The notes beneath the pieces were generated by a model. That model was not told the origin of the DNA and ran no database searches. It saw only the letters and a program-made list of their open reading frames with translations. 64,000 bases of DNA, from positions 118,364,007 through 118,428,006 of the forward strand of contig BTPG01000005.1 of assembly GCA_036245525.1 (NCBI GenBank), written 5' to 3'. Below are positions 35,038 through 47,266 of this stretch, piece by piece. Made by a program: the position numbers and the translations under genes. Source of the DNA: Semisulcospira habei. Its lineage: Eukaryota > Mollusca > Gastropoda > Semisulcospiridae. Position 1 is the first letter of the stretch. Each line of letters begins with the position of its first letter.

Positions 35038-35730
35038 TAAAACGGACTAATGCGGATTTTCTTTTGAATGACTGAGGAGTAAAACGATACATTCACACAT
35101 GATGTGGTCTATTCTTACTGACACCGAAGCCATCTGCATGGGCCCATAGGAATCTTTACCCATTGGTGAGATGGAAAGTGGCTGGTTAAAGGACTTAAAT
35201 GCAGTCGACTCCGCTCTAAAAATGCTGGATATAACAAAAGTCGGATATAAGACCAATCGTCTGATCTTCCGGCGGCAACACTTTTTCCTAGGCCACTAAC
35301 TAACTTGGCTTCTCACTAACTTCACGCAACAAAAGCTCTACTTGAGATCAGTTAGGTCTCACGACAGTTTTGTATAACCGAATTTTAATATGGATGGTAG
35401 GACTGACTCTAACGCGTACGGGTCTATGGATGGTATCAAATCATTTCATGTTAACGTGATCTGTACAGGACCCATGAAGAGAAAATTAATGAACTGGCGC
35501 GTGAAAAAGTCTGTAAAAGCCTGAAAAAGTCAGTGCCGCGGCTGACGTGATGATGGCACGTGTCACGGCGGCCACTTTGCCTGACGATTTTTGAGATAGG
35601 TCGCCCCGAGAGAGATATTCCTGGGGAAGAAGGCTCGGTGACTGACCAAGCGGCGAGGGACAGTGAGATGATCGTAGTGATTATTGTCACCTTATCACCT
35701 AAAGTTGCGTTCTGCGCGCGTGGAGCCATT
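35038..35730. other. No gene recognised
   Basis: Unique-looking sequence; two overlapping antiparallel frames of about 90-100 codons at 35451-35871 lack homology that I recognise. Confidence 0.45.
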
Positions 35731-35824
35731 CACCCCTTGGCAGTCTGTAGCTTTTTTGTTGTTGAAGTGAATCCTGCAGGAATCACCTCAACAAAAGGCG
35801 CTACCGACAGCCACAGGGTTAACT
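35731..35824. mobile_element. HP-F element
   Basis: accccttggcagtctgtagc ... gctaccgacagccacagggttaac; centre gtgaatcctgcaggaatcac. Right TTAA at 35819-35822. Confidence 0.87.
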
Positions 35825-35965
35825 CATTCAGACCCACACGGCGAAAAACTGACTACGACGCCGAGACATGAATCGACCATCCAAATGACCTAAATGTCTT
35901 CGGCCTTGCTGGGTGCGCGCACAGGTGTAAAAAGCGACTATTATTAGCAATTTCAGTACCATTGT

Positions 35966-36074
35966 CCCCAGTAGCAACACTTTTTCGGTCTCACGACGGC
36001 CGCAGTGGGCGCGTGCACAGCAGTGCAAGGGCCCACTGAGACCGTCAAGGGCCCGAGGACTGAAGCTTACTGGG
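35966..36074. repeat. HP-B palindrome
   Basis: ccccagtagcaacactttttcgg ... gcccgaggactgaagcttactggg; arms ctcacgacggccgcagtggg / cccactgagaccgtcaaggg with several mismatches. Confidence 0.88.
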
Positions 36075-36411
36075 ATGGTCTTTGAGAGGCGATAGACAAG
36101 TTTGTATATACTATTTTGTTCTTGCAGTTATTGAAAAATCTTGCGTTACACATTTTGTGGAGTTAAAAGTTATACATTGTTCATATATTTATTTCTTCAA
36201 CTGCTGTTATTCCTCGTGTTGACATACTAAGCTTTGTCAGCTTGTGCAAATTGAATATGCGCACAGCCGAAATGTCAGTTCAGAGTATAAAAGTAATGAG
36301 TATGAGATGCAGAAATAACTTTTAGTTTGCTTACTTTTAGTTTTAAGTCCTGATAGAGAATTTGAATTTTAAAAAAATCCTATTGAACATCGTTAACACG
36401 TGTAAAGACAT

Positions 36412-36758
<347 letters not shown>

Positions 36759-36766
36759 TTACTTAC

Positions 36767-39761
36767 TTACTTACGCCTGTCACCCCTCCGTGGGTATAGG
36801 CCGTCGACGAGAGACCTCCAGCGACTCCTGTCCTGTGCTTCTCCTTCGATTTTACTCCAGGTGGTTCCCAGTCTCTTGATGTCTGCTTGGAGGTCTCGAC
36901 GCCAGGTGTTTGTCGGCCTGCCTCTTTTCCTCTTTCCCTGGGGGTTCCATGACAATGCCTTCCTAGTGATACTGGAAGCTGGCTTTCTCAGACTGTGACC
37001 AATCCATCCCCATCTTCTTCGCCCAATTTCATTCTCTGCTGTTATCTGCTCTGTTCTCTCCCAGAGTCTGACTTTGCTGATCTTCTCTGGCCAGTGGATT
37101 TTCAAAATTCTTCTAAGGCAACTGTTTATGAAGATCTGTACTCTGTTGACTGTGGTTTTTGTCAGTCTCCAAGTCTCTGCTCCATATAGGAGAACTGCTT
37201 TTACGTTGGAGTTAAAAATCCGGTCTTTGGTGTGTTGTGACAGCTCTCTGGAACTCCACACTTTTTCAACTGAAGAAAGGCTGCTCTGGCTTTACCGATT
37301 CGTGCTCTGACATCTGCATCAGTGCCGCCTTTTTTTTTGTCTATGATGCTCCCGAGATAGGTGAAGGACTCCACCTCCTCCAACGGGGTGCCAGCAAGCA
37401 AGACTGGTTCTTCCCTGGTTGCGTTCAGCCTCATTGTCTTTGTTTTCTGTTTGTGAATGGTGAGGCCCACTTGGAACGAGATGTCAGCAAGCCTCGTGGT
37501 CTTGTCCTGCATTTGTTGATGAGTGTGGGACAGTAAAGCCAAGTCGTCTGCAAAATCGAGGTCGTCAAGCTGTGTCCACAGTGTCCACTGTATTCCACTT
37601 CGTCTGTGCTCTGTGGTTCTCTTCATGACCCAGTCTATGGCCAGTAGGAAGAGGAAAGGAGACAGCAAACACCCCTGCCTGACACCGGTTCTGACCTGGA
37701 GCTCCCTGGTGAACTGCCCTTCGTGGGTCACGCGACATGTCATGCCGCTCTCTCCTTTCCGGCCTTCCTCACTCCACCACTCTCACTCTCCAGCGCCTCC
37801 AGAACAATGCTGCCCGCCTCATCCCTAGAAAGAAAAAATCCTACCACATCACTCCCCTGCTCAAGCTCCTTCACTGGCTCCCCATCCCCCAACGCATCCA
37901 ATACAAGATTCTGTCTCTCTGCTACAAATCCCTGAACAACTACGTTCCTACCTATCTCTCCAACTTACTTCACCCCTACACTCCTTCCCGCTCCCTCCGC
38001 TCCGCCTCCGACCCTCTCCGCCTCCTCATCCCCCGCACCAAACTCAGCACTTTCGGCCCCCGCTCCTTCTCAGTATACGGTCCATCCACCTGGAACACTC
38101 TCCCACTCTCTCTCCGTCAGAAACACTCTCTCTCCTCCTTCCAGTCCGCCCTCAAAACTCACCTCTTTCAACAGTTCTAGCACTACATCACCACACTCCC
38201 CACCCCAAGCTGACCGTCGTAATGTATTTTCACTATTTGTGGTACGTGAGACATTGCCTAAAGCGTGCGCATGCGTGTGCGAGTTGTGAGTGCGCGCTTA
38301 GAGTTATAATTATTATAAGATAAGCGCATTATAAATACCGTAATTATTATTATTATTATTATGCCATCGTAGCTGCTCTTGATCAGGCGGACGAGCTTTG
38401 TGGGTACACCGTAGTGTCGTAGGAGTTTCCACAGAGTCTCTCGGTCCATGCTGTCAAATGCTTTCTCGTAATCCACAAAGTTGACGTACAGCGGGGAGCT
38501 CCACTCCAGAGACTGTTCCACGATGATGCGGAGAGTGGCGATCTGGTCTGTACATGATCGGTTTTTCCTGAATCCTGCTTGCTGGTCTCTCAGCTGGGGG
38601 TCAACGGAGCTCTTCATTCTCTCCAGGATGATCCTGTTGAAGACCTTTCCTGGTACTGACAGCAAGGTGATTCCTCTGTAGTTGGAACACTTGCTGAGGT
38701 CGCCTTTCTTCGGAAGCTTGATTAGCTACCCCTCCTTCCAGTCAGCCGGCATCACCTCCTCTTCCCAGATCTTTCCAAACAGTGGGTACAGCATCTCTAC
38801 TGTTGTCTCTAGGTCTGCTTTCAGAGACTCCGCTGGGATGCCATCTGACCCTGCTGCTTTACCGTTCTTCAAAAATGCCACTGCTTTTCTGATCTCTTCC
38901 CGGCTGGGTCTGTCACAGCTGATGGGTAGGTCGGTCTCTGCTGGCTGGATGTCTGGGGGGGTCGGGTGGGCTGGGTCAGTTCAGTAACTCTTCAAAATAC
39001 TCGGCCCATCTGTCGAGTTGGTCTGCTTTGTCTGCAATAGGCTTGCCTTCTTTGTCTTTTACTGGTCTTTCTGTATGGCCATACTTGCCCGACAATCTTC
39101 TGGTAATGTCGTAGAGCTGTTTCCTGTTGCCGCTGCCTGCTGCCTTTTCTGCATCTGCTGCCAGGCTGTCTGTGTAGGCCCTCTTGTCTGCCCTGATACT
39201 CCTCTTCACCTCGCGGTTGGCTTCCGAGTATTCCTCCTGTGCCCTTGCTTTGGCTGCTCTCGTGCGACTGTTGTTGACAACTGCTTTCTTCTGCTTCCTC
39301 ACTTCTATCTTCTTCAAGGTCTGTGCCGACAGCCAGTCTTTGTGATCGTGTTTCCTGAACCCTACAGTGTCTTTTTTGCAGGTTGAGTTCAGCGCCTCTC
39401 TAACTACCTTCCACTGCTGCTCTGTGGTGACCGCCTCCTCTTTATTTACTAGCTCCTTTAGCGCTTGAAACCGGTTGGACAGCGCCAGTTTGAACTCTTC
39501 TCTCAATCCAGTCTCTCTCAGGAGGCCTACATTATAGCGCTGTCTTCTTGTTGTCTCTGTGCGGCTTTTCTTTAACTTGAGCTTTATTCTTAAGGTAAGC
39601 AGATGGTGGTCTGAGGCGACTTCTGCTCCCCTCCTCACTCGAACATCTTGAAGGGATCTTCTAAATTTCTTGCTAATGCAGATATGGTCTATTTGGTTCT
39701 CTGTAGTATGGTCACTGCGCCACTTCCCCGCAGTGGTTAAGGCGTCTGCCTCCAATGCCAA
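36767..39761 (-). pseudogene. LINE A endonuclease/RT ORF, 3' portion, broken
   Basis: Frames 38976-39761, 38258-38665, 37201-37743 and 36767-37261 are successive pieces of one protein, as shown by the unbroken copy at 56144-58849. Breaks are an RGA-type-to-TGA change near 38976, the L2-like insertion at 37747 and a single-base frameshift near 37260 (LKK then VWSSREL in the intact copy, LKKCGVPES here). Confidence 0.92.
37742..38365 (+). mobile_element. L2-like LINE, 5'-truncated, inserted in LINE A
   Basis: Insert 37747-38360 with a 5-bp duplication atgcc on both sides (37742-37746, 38361-38365). The 147-codon frame ending at 38180 is the C-terminal tail of an L2/CR1-type RT protein: LQNNAARLIPR, ITPLLKLLHWLPIPQRIQYKI, RSASDPLRL, FSVYGPSTWNTLPLSLR, FQSALKTHLF. 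The 3' end has gcgcattataaataccg then (att)n. The open frame and clean tail imply a recent insertion. The opposite orientation to LINE A confirms that it is foreign. Confidence 0.93.
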
Positions 39762-39790
39762 AGGTGCGAGGTTCGATACCGGGTTCCGGC
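39715..39790 (+). other. tRNA-like head of LINE B
   Basis: A-box-like agtggttaaggcg (39732-39744) and B box ggttcgatacc (39770-39780), spaced as in a tRNA gene and resembling Leu/Ser tRNAs. It cannot fold into a normal acceptor stem that I can verify. Likely a pol III-type internal promoter. Usually seen on SINEs rather than LINEs. Confidence 0.8.
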
Positions 39791-40494
39791 GTTGGATTTT
39801 TCTTCTCTGGTGTCACCGTCTGGGCAGTGGGCAGATGTTCACATCTGCACGGGACATAGACGACCCCGGCCCCCACGAGTCCCCTGCTGCCTTGCAGGCC
39901 TGGCCGCTTGGCTGCGGAAAGGCTAAGGGAGGAAACCCCTGACATCAAAGCCCCCGTGTCTCCGGGGAAGGCTTTTGAGCCAGAGACTAAGACAAGGACA
40001 GTCTGATATAAAACCTACGACCCGAGGACCTCGATGCCACCGTCCCAGCTTGCTAGGCCATGGCAAACGAACCAAGGGTTTAAAGGGTGGGGCCAGTACT
40101 GCGCACACTGCACTCCACCAAAAAGCTCCACCGCGCAGGCTTTAGGAAACGCCCACGGACTATGACACTGAACTTTTCAAGTCCTGTAGCGATGGGCAAG
40201 GGACAAAACGGCAGGTGAAAGATGTCACTGGAAGCCGCAGTCTCAAACCTGCATGCAGGCGGTTCAGGATATTGGTCGCCTGATGTTGACCTGGGGATGA
40301 CAACGTCACTCGGCACACCCTGAACGACCAAGCAGCCTTCTCTAGGGACAGCACTGCTTGCTCCACACGGAGAGGGGCCTAGAAAAGGTAGCCTAACCAA
40401 AGCTCATCCCCTCGTAACCCCAGTTGGCTAGCCGCGGTCAACGGGCATCTTCTCATGCGGTCAGAAAACAAGAAAAAACAATGGATCCACTCTC

Positions 40495-43400
40495 ATGACG
40501 ACCACGACCGGACTCAACGTAGCATGCTGGAACATCCGAACCATGCTCGATACAGCAGACAGCGGACGCCCTGAACGTCGCTCCGCCCTCATTGCCCATG
40601 AATTGCGGAGGTTAAATATCGACATCGCCGCACTCAGCGAAGTACGCCTTCCGGAGGAAGGCAGCCTCCAAGAACTTGGCGCTGGCTACACCCTCTACTG
40701 GTCAGGCAGGCCTGCATCAGAAAGACGGCTCTCAGGCGTGGGCTTCATGGTGAAAACCCCCATTGCGACTAAGTTGGAAAACCTGACCGCATCATGTCCA
40801 TGCGCCTCCCACTGAGACACCAGCAATACGTCACCCTTCTCAGTGTGTACTCCCCAACCCTCCTGGCAGAGCCTGCAGAAAAAGACAAGTTCTACTCTGA
40901 CCTGCGCAGCCTCCTGCAGAGCACCCCTGCAGACGACAAAGTCATCATCCTTGGCGACTTCAACGCCAGAGTGGGCCAAGACTCTGAAGCCTGGAAAGGA
41001 GTCCTCGGCAAGCAAGGCGTTGGGAACTGCAATGACAATGGTCGCCTACTGTTGGAGCTTTGTGCAGAGCAGCAACTTGTCATCACCAACACTACTTTCC
41101 AGCAAAAGGACAGTCGAAAGACCACCTGGATGCATCCTCGCTCCAAGCACTGGCACCTTATCGACTATGTCCTAGTGCGTCAGAGGGACCGCAGTGACGT
41201 CCTCCTCACCAGAGTGATGCCCAGCGCAGAGTGCCACACTGACCACCGCCTTGTTCGCTGCAAACTCAGGCTCCGCCTCAAGCTGAAACCCAAGAAAGGG
41301 GGCCCTCCCAAGAAAAAGCTTGATGTTGCCAGCCTTCAGCGTGACGACAAGAAAGCTGCCCTTCAGGCCGATTTACAGCGCATGCTCAAAGACACAGTTG
41401 ATCCAGCAGACTCCTCTCCTGAAACACTCTGGGAACAACTGAAAACTGCTATTGTAAAATCCTCTGTGGAAGTCTTGGGCTTTGCTAGAAAGAGGAACAA
41501 AGACTGGTTTGACGAAAACGACGTAGAGATCCAGGAACTTCTAGCAAAAAAAAGAGCCGCCCACCAGGCCCACCTAGCCCAGCCTTCCTGCCCTGTGAAG
41601 AAGTCTGCCTTCCGCCTCATCTGCAGCAGTCTCCAGCTCAAGCTTAGAGAGCTCCAGAACGAGTGGTGGTCCAGACTCGCACAGAGGACCCAGCTCTGCG
41701 CTGACAACGGTGACTACAGGGGCTTCTACGAAGCACTGAAAGCAGTGTATGGCCCTAGGCACCTGGTACAAAGTCCCCTGCGAAGCGCTGATGGACAGAC
41801 ACTCCTCATAGATAATACCTCCATCTTGAACCGCTGGTCGGAATACTTTCAGGACCTCTTCGGCGCTGAACGCACTGTTCAAGAAACAGTCATCCTCCAA
41901 ATCCCACACCTTCCACTAAAGGTTGAATTGGACGAACCGCCCACCGCCGAAGAGACCCTCACAGCCATCCACCAGCTCAAGAGTGGCAAAGCAGCAGGCA
42001 TTGACGGAATCCCGCCAGAGATCTGGAAACATGGAGGCCCAGCACTGCACAACAAGCTCCACGACCTCTTTCTCTGCTGCTGGGAAAAAGGAACACTACC
42101 AAAGGATCTCCGTGATGCAGTCATCATCACCCTGTACAAGAACAAAGGAGAGAAGTCTGCCTGCTCTAATTATCGTGGAATTACCCTGCTGTCCATTGCC
42201 GGGAAAATTCTCGCAAGGTTGCTCCTGAATCGGCTGGTACCTGCCATCGCTGAAGACCACCTCCCAGAGGGCCAGTGTGGCTTCAGAGCCAACAGGAGTA
42301 CCACCGACATGGTCTTTGTGCTGAGACAGCTTCAGGAGAAGTGCCGCGAGCAGAACAAAGGGCTGTACGTAACGTTTGTCGACCTAACAAAAGCGTTTGA
42401 CACTGTGAGCAGGCAAGGTATGTGGCAGATCCTGGAGCGACTAGGTTGTCCCCCAAAGTTCCTCAACATGATCGTCCAGCTCCACGAGGACCAGCAAGGC
42501 CAGGTCAGACTAAACAGTGACCTCTCAGAACCATTCCCCATTCGCAACGGCGTGAAGCAAGGCTGCGTGCTGGCACCGACCCTCTTCACCATCTTCTTCA
42601 GCATGATGTTGAAGCAGGCCACAGTGGACCTCGACGATGACGACGCAGTGTACATCAGGTATCGTCTTGATGGCAGCCTGTTCAACCTCAGACGACTGCA
42701 GGCCCACACGAAAACCCTAGACCAACTGATTCGTGAGCTGCTCTTCGCTGATGACGCTGCCCTCGTTGCACACACAGAGAGAGCCTTGCAGCGCATTACG
42801 TCCTGCTTCGCAGATGCTGCCCAGCTCTTTGGACTTGAGGTCAGTCTGAAAAAGACAGAAGTCCTTCATCAGCCGGCACCCAAGGAAGAGCATCGCCCTC
42901 CCCACATCACCATCGGCGAGTCCGAACTGAAGTCTGTACACCAGTTTACCTACCTTGGCTGCATCATGACGTCAGACGCCAAGCTGGACAAGGAGCTGGA
43001 CAACAGGCTGGCAAAAGCGAACAGTGCTTTCGGGCGACTATTCAAGCGGGTGTGGCACAATCAACAGCTGAAAAAAGGCACCAAGATCAGCGTGTACAGA
43101 GCTGTCGTCCTCACCACCCTGCTGTACGGTTCCGAGTCCTGGGCCCTCTACCGCAGCCAACTACGACTCCTCGAACGCTTTCACCAGCGCTGCCTGCGTA
43201 CCATCCTCAGCATTCACTGGAGTGACTATGTCACCAACGTCGAGGTCCTTGAACAGGCGGAAACTGTGAGCATCGAGGCTTTGCTGCTGCGGACACAGCT
43301 TCGCTGGGCGGGGCACGTCTCCAGGATGGAGGATCATCGCCTACCCAAGATCACTCTGTTCGGCGAGCTCGCCACTGGACACCGAGACAGAGGGGCACCA

Positions 43401-43706
43401 AAGAAGAGATACAAAGACGGTCTCAAGAAGTCACTTAGTGCCTGCCAAATCGACCACCGCCAGTGGTCTTCGCTTGCTGCGGACCGTGACACCTGGCGCT
43501 CCACCATTCACAAGGCAGCCGTCTCCTTTGAGGACTCTCGCAGAGCTAACATTAAGGACAAGCGGCTTAGAAGAAAAAACAGAGTTGTCGTAACTGAGAA
43601 CCCTGACCAGACCTTCCCCTGCAGCCACTGCGGTCGAACCTGCCTGTCCCGGATTGGCCTCCGCAGCCACGAAAATGCCTGCAGACGACGTGGGCAAGCC
43701 CTATAG
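40495..43706 (+). CDS. LINE B endonuclease-reverse transcriptase, one frameshift
   Basis: About 1,070 codons in two frames: 40495 to about 40790, then 40794-43706. Frame 1 begins MTTTTGLNVACWNIRTM (APE endonuclease block I) with LSEVR and GVGFMVKT. Frame 2 continues with LLSVYSPT, GDFNARVGQD, DYVLV and TDHRLVRC, completing the endonuclease. The RT follows: SNYRGITLLSIAGKILA, GQCGFRANRSTTDM, VTFVDLTKAFDTV, GVKQGCVLAPTLF and LLFADDAAL (F at residue 651 of frame 2). The C-terminus has a C-x2-C-x12-H-x3-C finger (about residues 943-963). The only defect seen is the single frameshift between 40785 and 40794. Frame 1 resembles the endonuclease part annotated as craniofacial development protein 2-like, which is LINE-derived. 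It should not be called a host gene. Confidence 0.93.
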
Positions 43707-44372
43707 AATCTTCGTTCGCGAAGTCAAGCCAAGAGTATGGTCAGGTGAGACCCAAGTTGCTTTGTGTATTCTTCTGTGTGGGAAGATGCTGCCTCCAATG
43801 AAAAGTCTGTTTAGAGCACAAAAGTCTACAAACCTCTCCCCGTTCTCACTCATCTCCCCTAGTCCCTGTCTCCCCATCACCTCTTCGTATCCGGTGTTGT
43901 CCTCCCCTATTTTGGCATTAAAATCGCCCATGACGATGGTGATGTCTTGCTCCACACATTTGTCCACAGCACTCTGGAGTCGGTCGTAGAACTCTTGTTT
44001 TTCTTCCTCGTCACTGTCATTAGTGGGCGCATAACACTGGATGACGTTCAGCTTGATCTTTTTCTTGGTTCTAAAGGCTGCTGTGATAATTCTTGGCCCA
44101 AGAGGTTCCCAGCCCATCAGCGCTCTCTGTGCCACTGGTGACAGCATGAATGCTACTCCTTCTGTATGGGGGGGGGGGGGGGGGGGGGGGGCATTCTCCT
44201 CTTCTTGACCTGAATACAGAATCATCTCCCCACTTAACAGCCTTTTCTGGCCAGACTGCGTGCATCTGGCTTCACTGATACCTAGCAGGGAAAGGTTGTA
44301 CTTTTGCATTTCCGCTGCTATCTGGGCGGCCTTGCCGCTCTAGTACATGGTCTTGACATTCCATGTGCCCAT
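43701..44372 (-). pseudogene. LINE A endonuclease, N-terminal part, interrupted
   Basis: Start MGTWNVKTMY at about 44372, TAG at 44340-44342, then an open frame with LSLLGISEARC, NVIQCYAPTND, VMGDFNAKIGED and KATWVSPDHT, where LINE B cuts it. A run of seven prolines comes from the G tract at 44169-44191. Confidence 0.92.
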
Positions 44373-44731
44373 GGTTGTGTCCCTGGATAGAGAGAGGCGG
44401 CTCGGTCCTGTGGCTTCCAAAGACTTCCGGCTTTCACCACAGGACGTTATAAATCTTCTGGTAGAAGAAACTTCCTCCTCCAGGAAAGGAATTGCTGTTT
44501 GTCTTTTCGTCGGCGTTTTTGTAGCTATTTCCCTTATTTGCAGGGTGGGGAAACTACCCCCACGCCCAACCCCCTTACTAGGAGGACCAGGGATTTTCTG
44601 TCGGGGTCACCTTCCCTTAGACCATGTTGGTTCACGGCACCTTATTTCATTCGGTGCACCCCTCTCGCGAGGGACCCCCTATCCACCACCCAGGGGACGC
44701 GCCTCAACGCCATATGGTCCCAGCGCGAGGG

Positions 44732-45595
44732 AAGACGGCAACGTCATGACATATTTTAAATTACGTCATGTCTATTATGTATAAAGGTTTGTTTTCCTCC
44801 CTACATCACACGACCAGTCACTTTAGCGCAAACCGTACCATGTGACCGTGATATAAAAACCCCTGTAGCGAAAAATGGCGGACGTTTTGTAGCCCTCTTG
44901 ATGACGCATCTTGGATGCCAGTTTTGTTCTATAAAAGATCGCCAAACGTTCTTAAGTACAAAGTTACTTAGTGTTGTGGCGAAATAACAAGCACACTCAG
45001 TACTGGAGACGGCAACGTCATGACATGTTTTAAATTACGTCATGTCTATTATGTATAAAGGTTTGTTTTCCTCCCTACGTCACACAACCAGTCACTTTAG
45101 CGCAAACCGTACCATGTGACCTTGATATAAAAACCCCTGTAGCGAAAAATGGCGGACGTTTTGTAGCCCTCTTAATAAAGCATCTTGGATGCCAGTTTTG
45201 TTTTATAAAAGATCGCCAAACGTTCTTAAGTACAAAGTTACTTAGTGTTGTGGCGAAACAACAAGCACACTCAGTACTGGAGACGGCAACGTAATGACAT
45301 ATTTTAAATTACGTCATAAGTCTATTATGTATAAAGGTTTGTTTTCCTCCCTACTTCACACGACCAGTCACTTTAGCGCAAACCGTACCATGTGACCGTG
45401 ATATAAAAACCCCTGTAGCGCAAAATGGCGGACGTTTTGTAGCCCTCTTGATGACGCATCTTGGATGCCAGTTTTGTTCTATAAAAGATCGCCAAACTTT
45501 CTAAAGTACACAGTTACTTAGCGTTGTTCGAAACAACAAGCACACTCAGTACTGGAGACGGCAACGTCATGACATATTTTAATTTATGCGGGGAA
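44732..45595 (+). repeat. Tandem array, units of about 265-285 bp
   Basis: Unit starts (gacggcaacgtcatgacat) at 44734, 45008, 45292 and 45557 (last one partial). Each unit holds two direct tgacat/acgtcatg stretches, tataaaaacccc, aaaaatggcggacg (a YY1-like motif) and ttctataaaagatcgcc. Units are about 95% alike by eye. The array continues leftwards as the unit at 36531-36758, interrupted by LINE A. An older inverted copy lies at 6129-6335. No open frame. Confidence 0.95.
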
Positions 45596-45673
45596 AAAAA
45601 GGTGCGGGGGGGGGGGGGGGGGGGGGGTAGAGGGGGGAGGGGGGCATAGATTTTCTAAGTTCAACCAGCCACG

Positions 45674-45718
<45 letters not shown>

Positions 45719-46009
45719 CGCACACCCACACACACATTTAAAAAACACCATCTTCTAGGGTGCAGTAAACAGCACGTGCGCAAATTCGTAATACGCCATT
45801 GCTGATGACATAAGAAAATCATGTATTATTAACATGGTCATGCAATGTTAGCAAGGCATGTCTATATTATATAAATATACTGTTACGTCATCAACAACAT
45901 TAACGTCACACATAGAACTTGCACACACTTAGAAAATCTATGCCCCTCCCCTCTTCCCCCCCCCCCTTTTTTTTTTCTTCCCCCCCCCCCCCCCCCCCCC
46001 CCCCCGCAT
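45588..46009. repeat. Foldback with G-tract and C-tract arms
   Basis: Left arm: tgcgggg, A run, then 23 G, then gggg-rich sequence ending gcatagattttctaagt (to 45662). Right arm: acttagaaaatctatgc (45927-45943), then C-rich sequence with T and C runs to ccccgcat at 46009. The arms are about 75-85 bp and mirror each other including the homopolymers; the spacer is about 265 bp with (CT)n at 45676-45712. Confidence 0.82.
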
Positions 46010-46619
46010 GATTTGCATGAGAGTTTTTACGACATTTGATGTTTTTGTCAGTTTTGTTTGTGTGTGAGTTCTGAGTATGTTACCGATATTGATGACGATG
46101 ATGATGTATGTAACAGTAAAAATAGTAATGTGTTATATTTTAGATGCATTTTCTACTTAGTACGTCATGCTCATGAGTCATTAACTATTGCTGTCTTCCG
46201 GACTGACAGGAATGACGTACTTGAATTTATGCACGTGTATTTTAATTCGGACTATACCGTAAATAATACGAACATTGTAATTGTGTGTGTGATTTTTAGA
46301 TTTTTTTTTTAGATTTTTCTTGACTGCACGTTTGAAAATTCTACTAATGATGATGGTGTCAATGTTGATGATGACGTTATTATTATAAATATTTCATTGC
46401 GACATTTCTTCCTCCGCACACTGCGTGTCAATACTCGTGTTTCATAAAAGTTTCATATCATCAGTAATGACACACTAATATCACAAACTTGAGCACGTGC
46501 TGCTATACCTTAGTCTACATATGTAAAAGTATTACGTTACTTTAGAATTTAAAAGTGCATGCGTGTACATTCTCAGTGTATCGTTTTTCTTGATGCACTG
46601 TATTCTCACACGTAAATTA
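46010..46619. other. No gene recognised
   Basis: AT-rich with several tgacgt/acgtca motifs and gatgatg stretches; an 84-codon frame at 46058 lacks recognisable homology. Confidence 0.45.
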
Positions 46620-46909
<290 letters not shown>

Positions 46910-47240
46910 CGGCTACATTTCAAGCAGATAAAAAGAAAAACAAGGAGGAAAAAAGCTTAGAGCTACTCAGTTTAGAATAAGCGCTTAACAAATCTCCTCA
47001 TATTATTATCTATGGCTGCTTCCGGCTAAATTTCAAGGAGATAAAAAGGAAAACAGAACAGTTAGTCCTGAATGAACAAAGTGCATCCTAAAAATTAGGG
47101 TAGCAGGATGCCAGCTGTCAGCGGTGATAGATAACACTTGCCCCCTCTTGCCGCCTCTCTCTAGAGCAAATGTAAACTGATACTTCATGCGTGGTCCCCA
47201 TCTTCGCGGTGCAGCACAATTCAAAATCCCATCCGTCTGT

Positions 47241-47266
47241 CAGAGGCATACATCCTCATTAACCCC
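47241..47266 (+). repeat. HP-A left-arm fragment
   Basis: cagaggcatacatcctcatta and then cccccaaggc, with no right arm. Confidence 0.65.

Larger units (their letters stand above)
39715..43733 (+). mobile_element. LINE B, full-length, inserted in LINE A
   Basis: 4019-bp insert flanked by a 10-bp target duplication agtatggtca (39705-39714 and 43734-43743); the empty site is readable in the 56-kb copy. Order: tRNA-like head (39715-39790), leader to 40494, ORF 40495-43706, short tail with a small hairpin (cttcgttcgcgaag) ending caagccaag. No poly-A or tetranucleotide tail. Because the duplication encloses the head too, the tRNA-like segment belongs to the transposed unit. Confidence 0.95.
36759..44731 (-). 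mobile_element. LINE A, full-length RTE-like copy with two nested insertions
   Basis: Target duplication aagacggcaac at 36748-36758 and 44732-44742. The 5' end is at 44731 and the 3' end is (taag)n at 36759. Removing the inserts at 37747-38360 and 39715-43733 leaves about 3.3 kb, the size of RTE-group elements. The single ORF starts near 44372 (MGTWNVKTMY) and holds an AP-type endonuclease (VMGDFNAKIGED; SDHHLLTL), an RT (VNFVDYEKAFD; GVRQGCLLSPFLF; DDLDFADDLALL) and a C-terminal GKRKRGRP region. It is dead: codon 11 is TAG (44340-44342; CAG in the 12.3-kb copy), a TGA ends the frame at 38976, a frameshift lies near 37260, and a 23-nt G run (44169-44191) expands a proline stretch in the endonuclease. 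Clade is inferred from size, tail and motifs. Confidence 0.93.

Noticed and set aside
35451..35871. Antiparallel frames of 92 and 103 codons
   Set aside because: No motif, no homology I recognise, length within chance expectation for this composition.
40495..40815. Host gene craniofacial development protein 2-like
   Set aside because: It is the endonuclease N-terminus of LINE B, within the same transposed unit as the RT.
40692..42941. Several 60-154 codon antisense frames under LINE B
   Set aside because: Shadows of the long sense frame; no independent protein character.
44169..44191. Poly-proline stretch as a functional feature of the LINE A endonuclease
   Set aside because: It comes from a 23-base G run, most simply a slippage expansion, and the copy carries other lesions.
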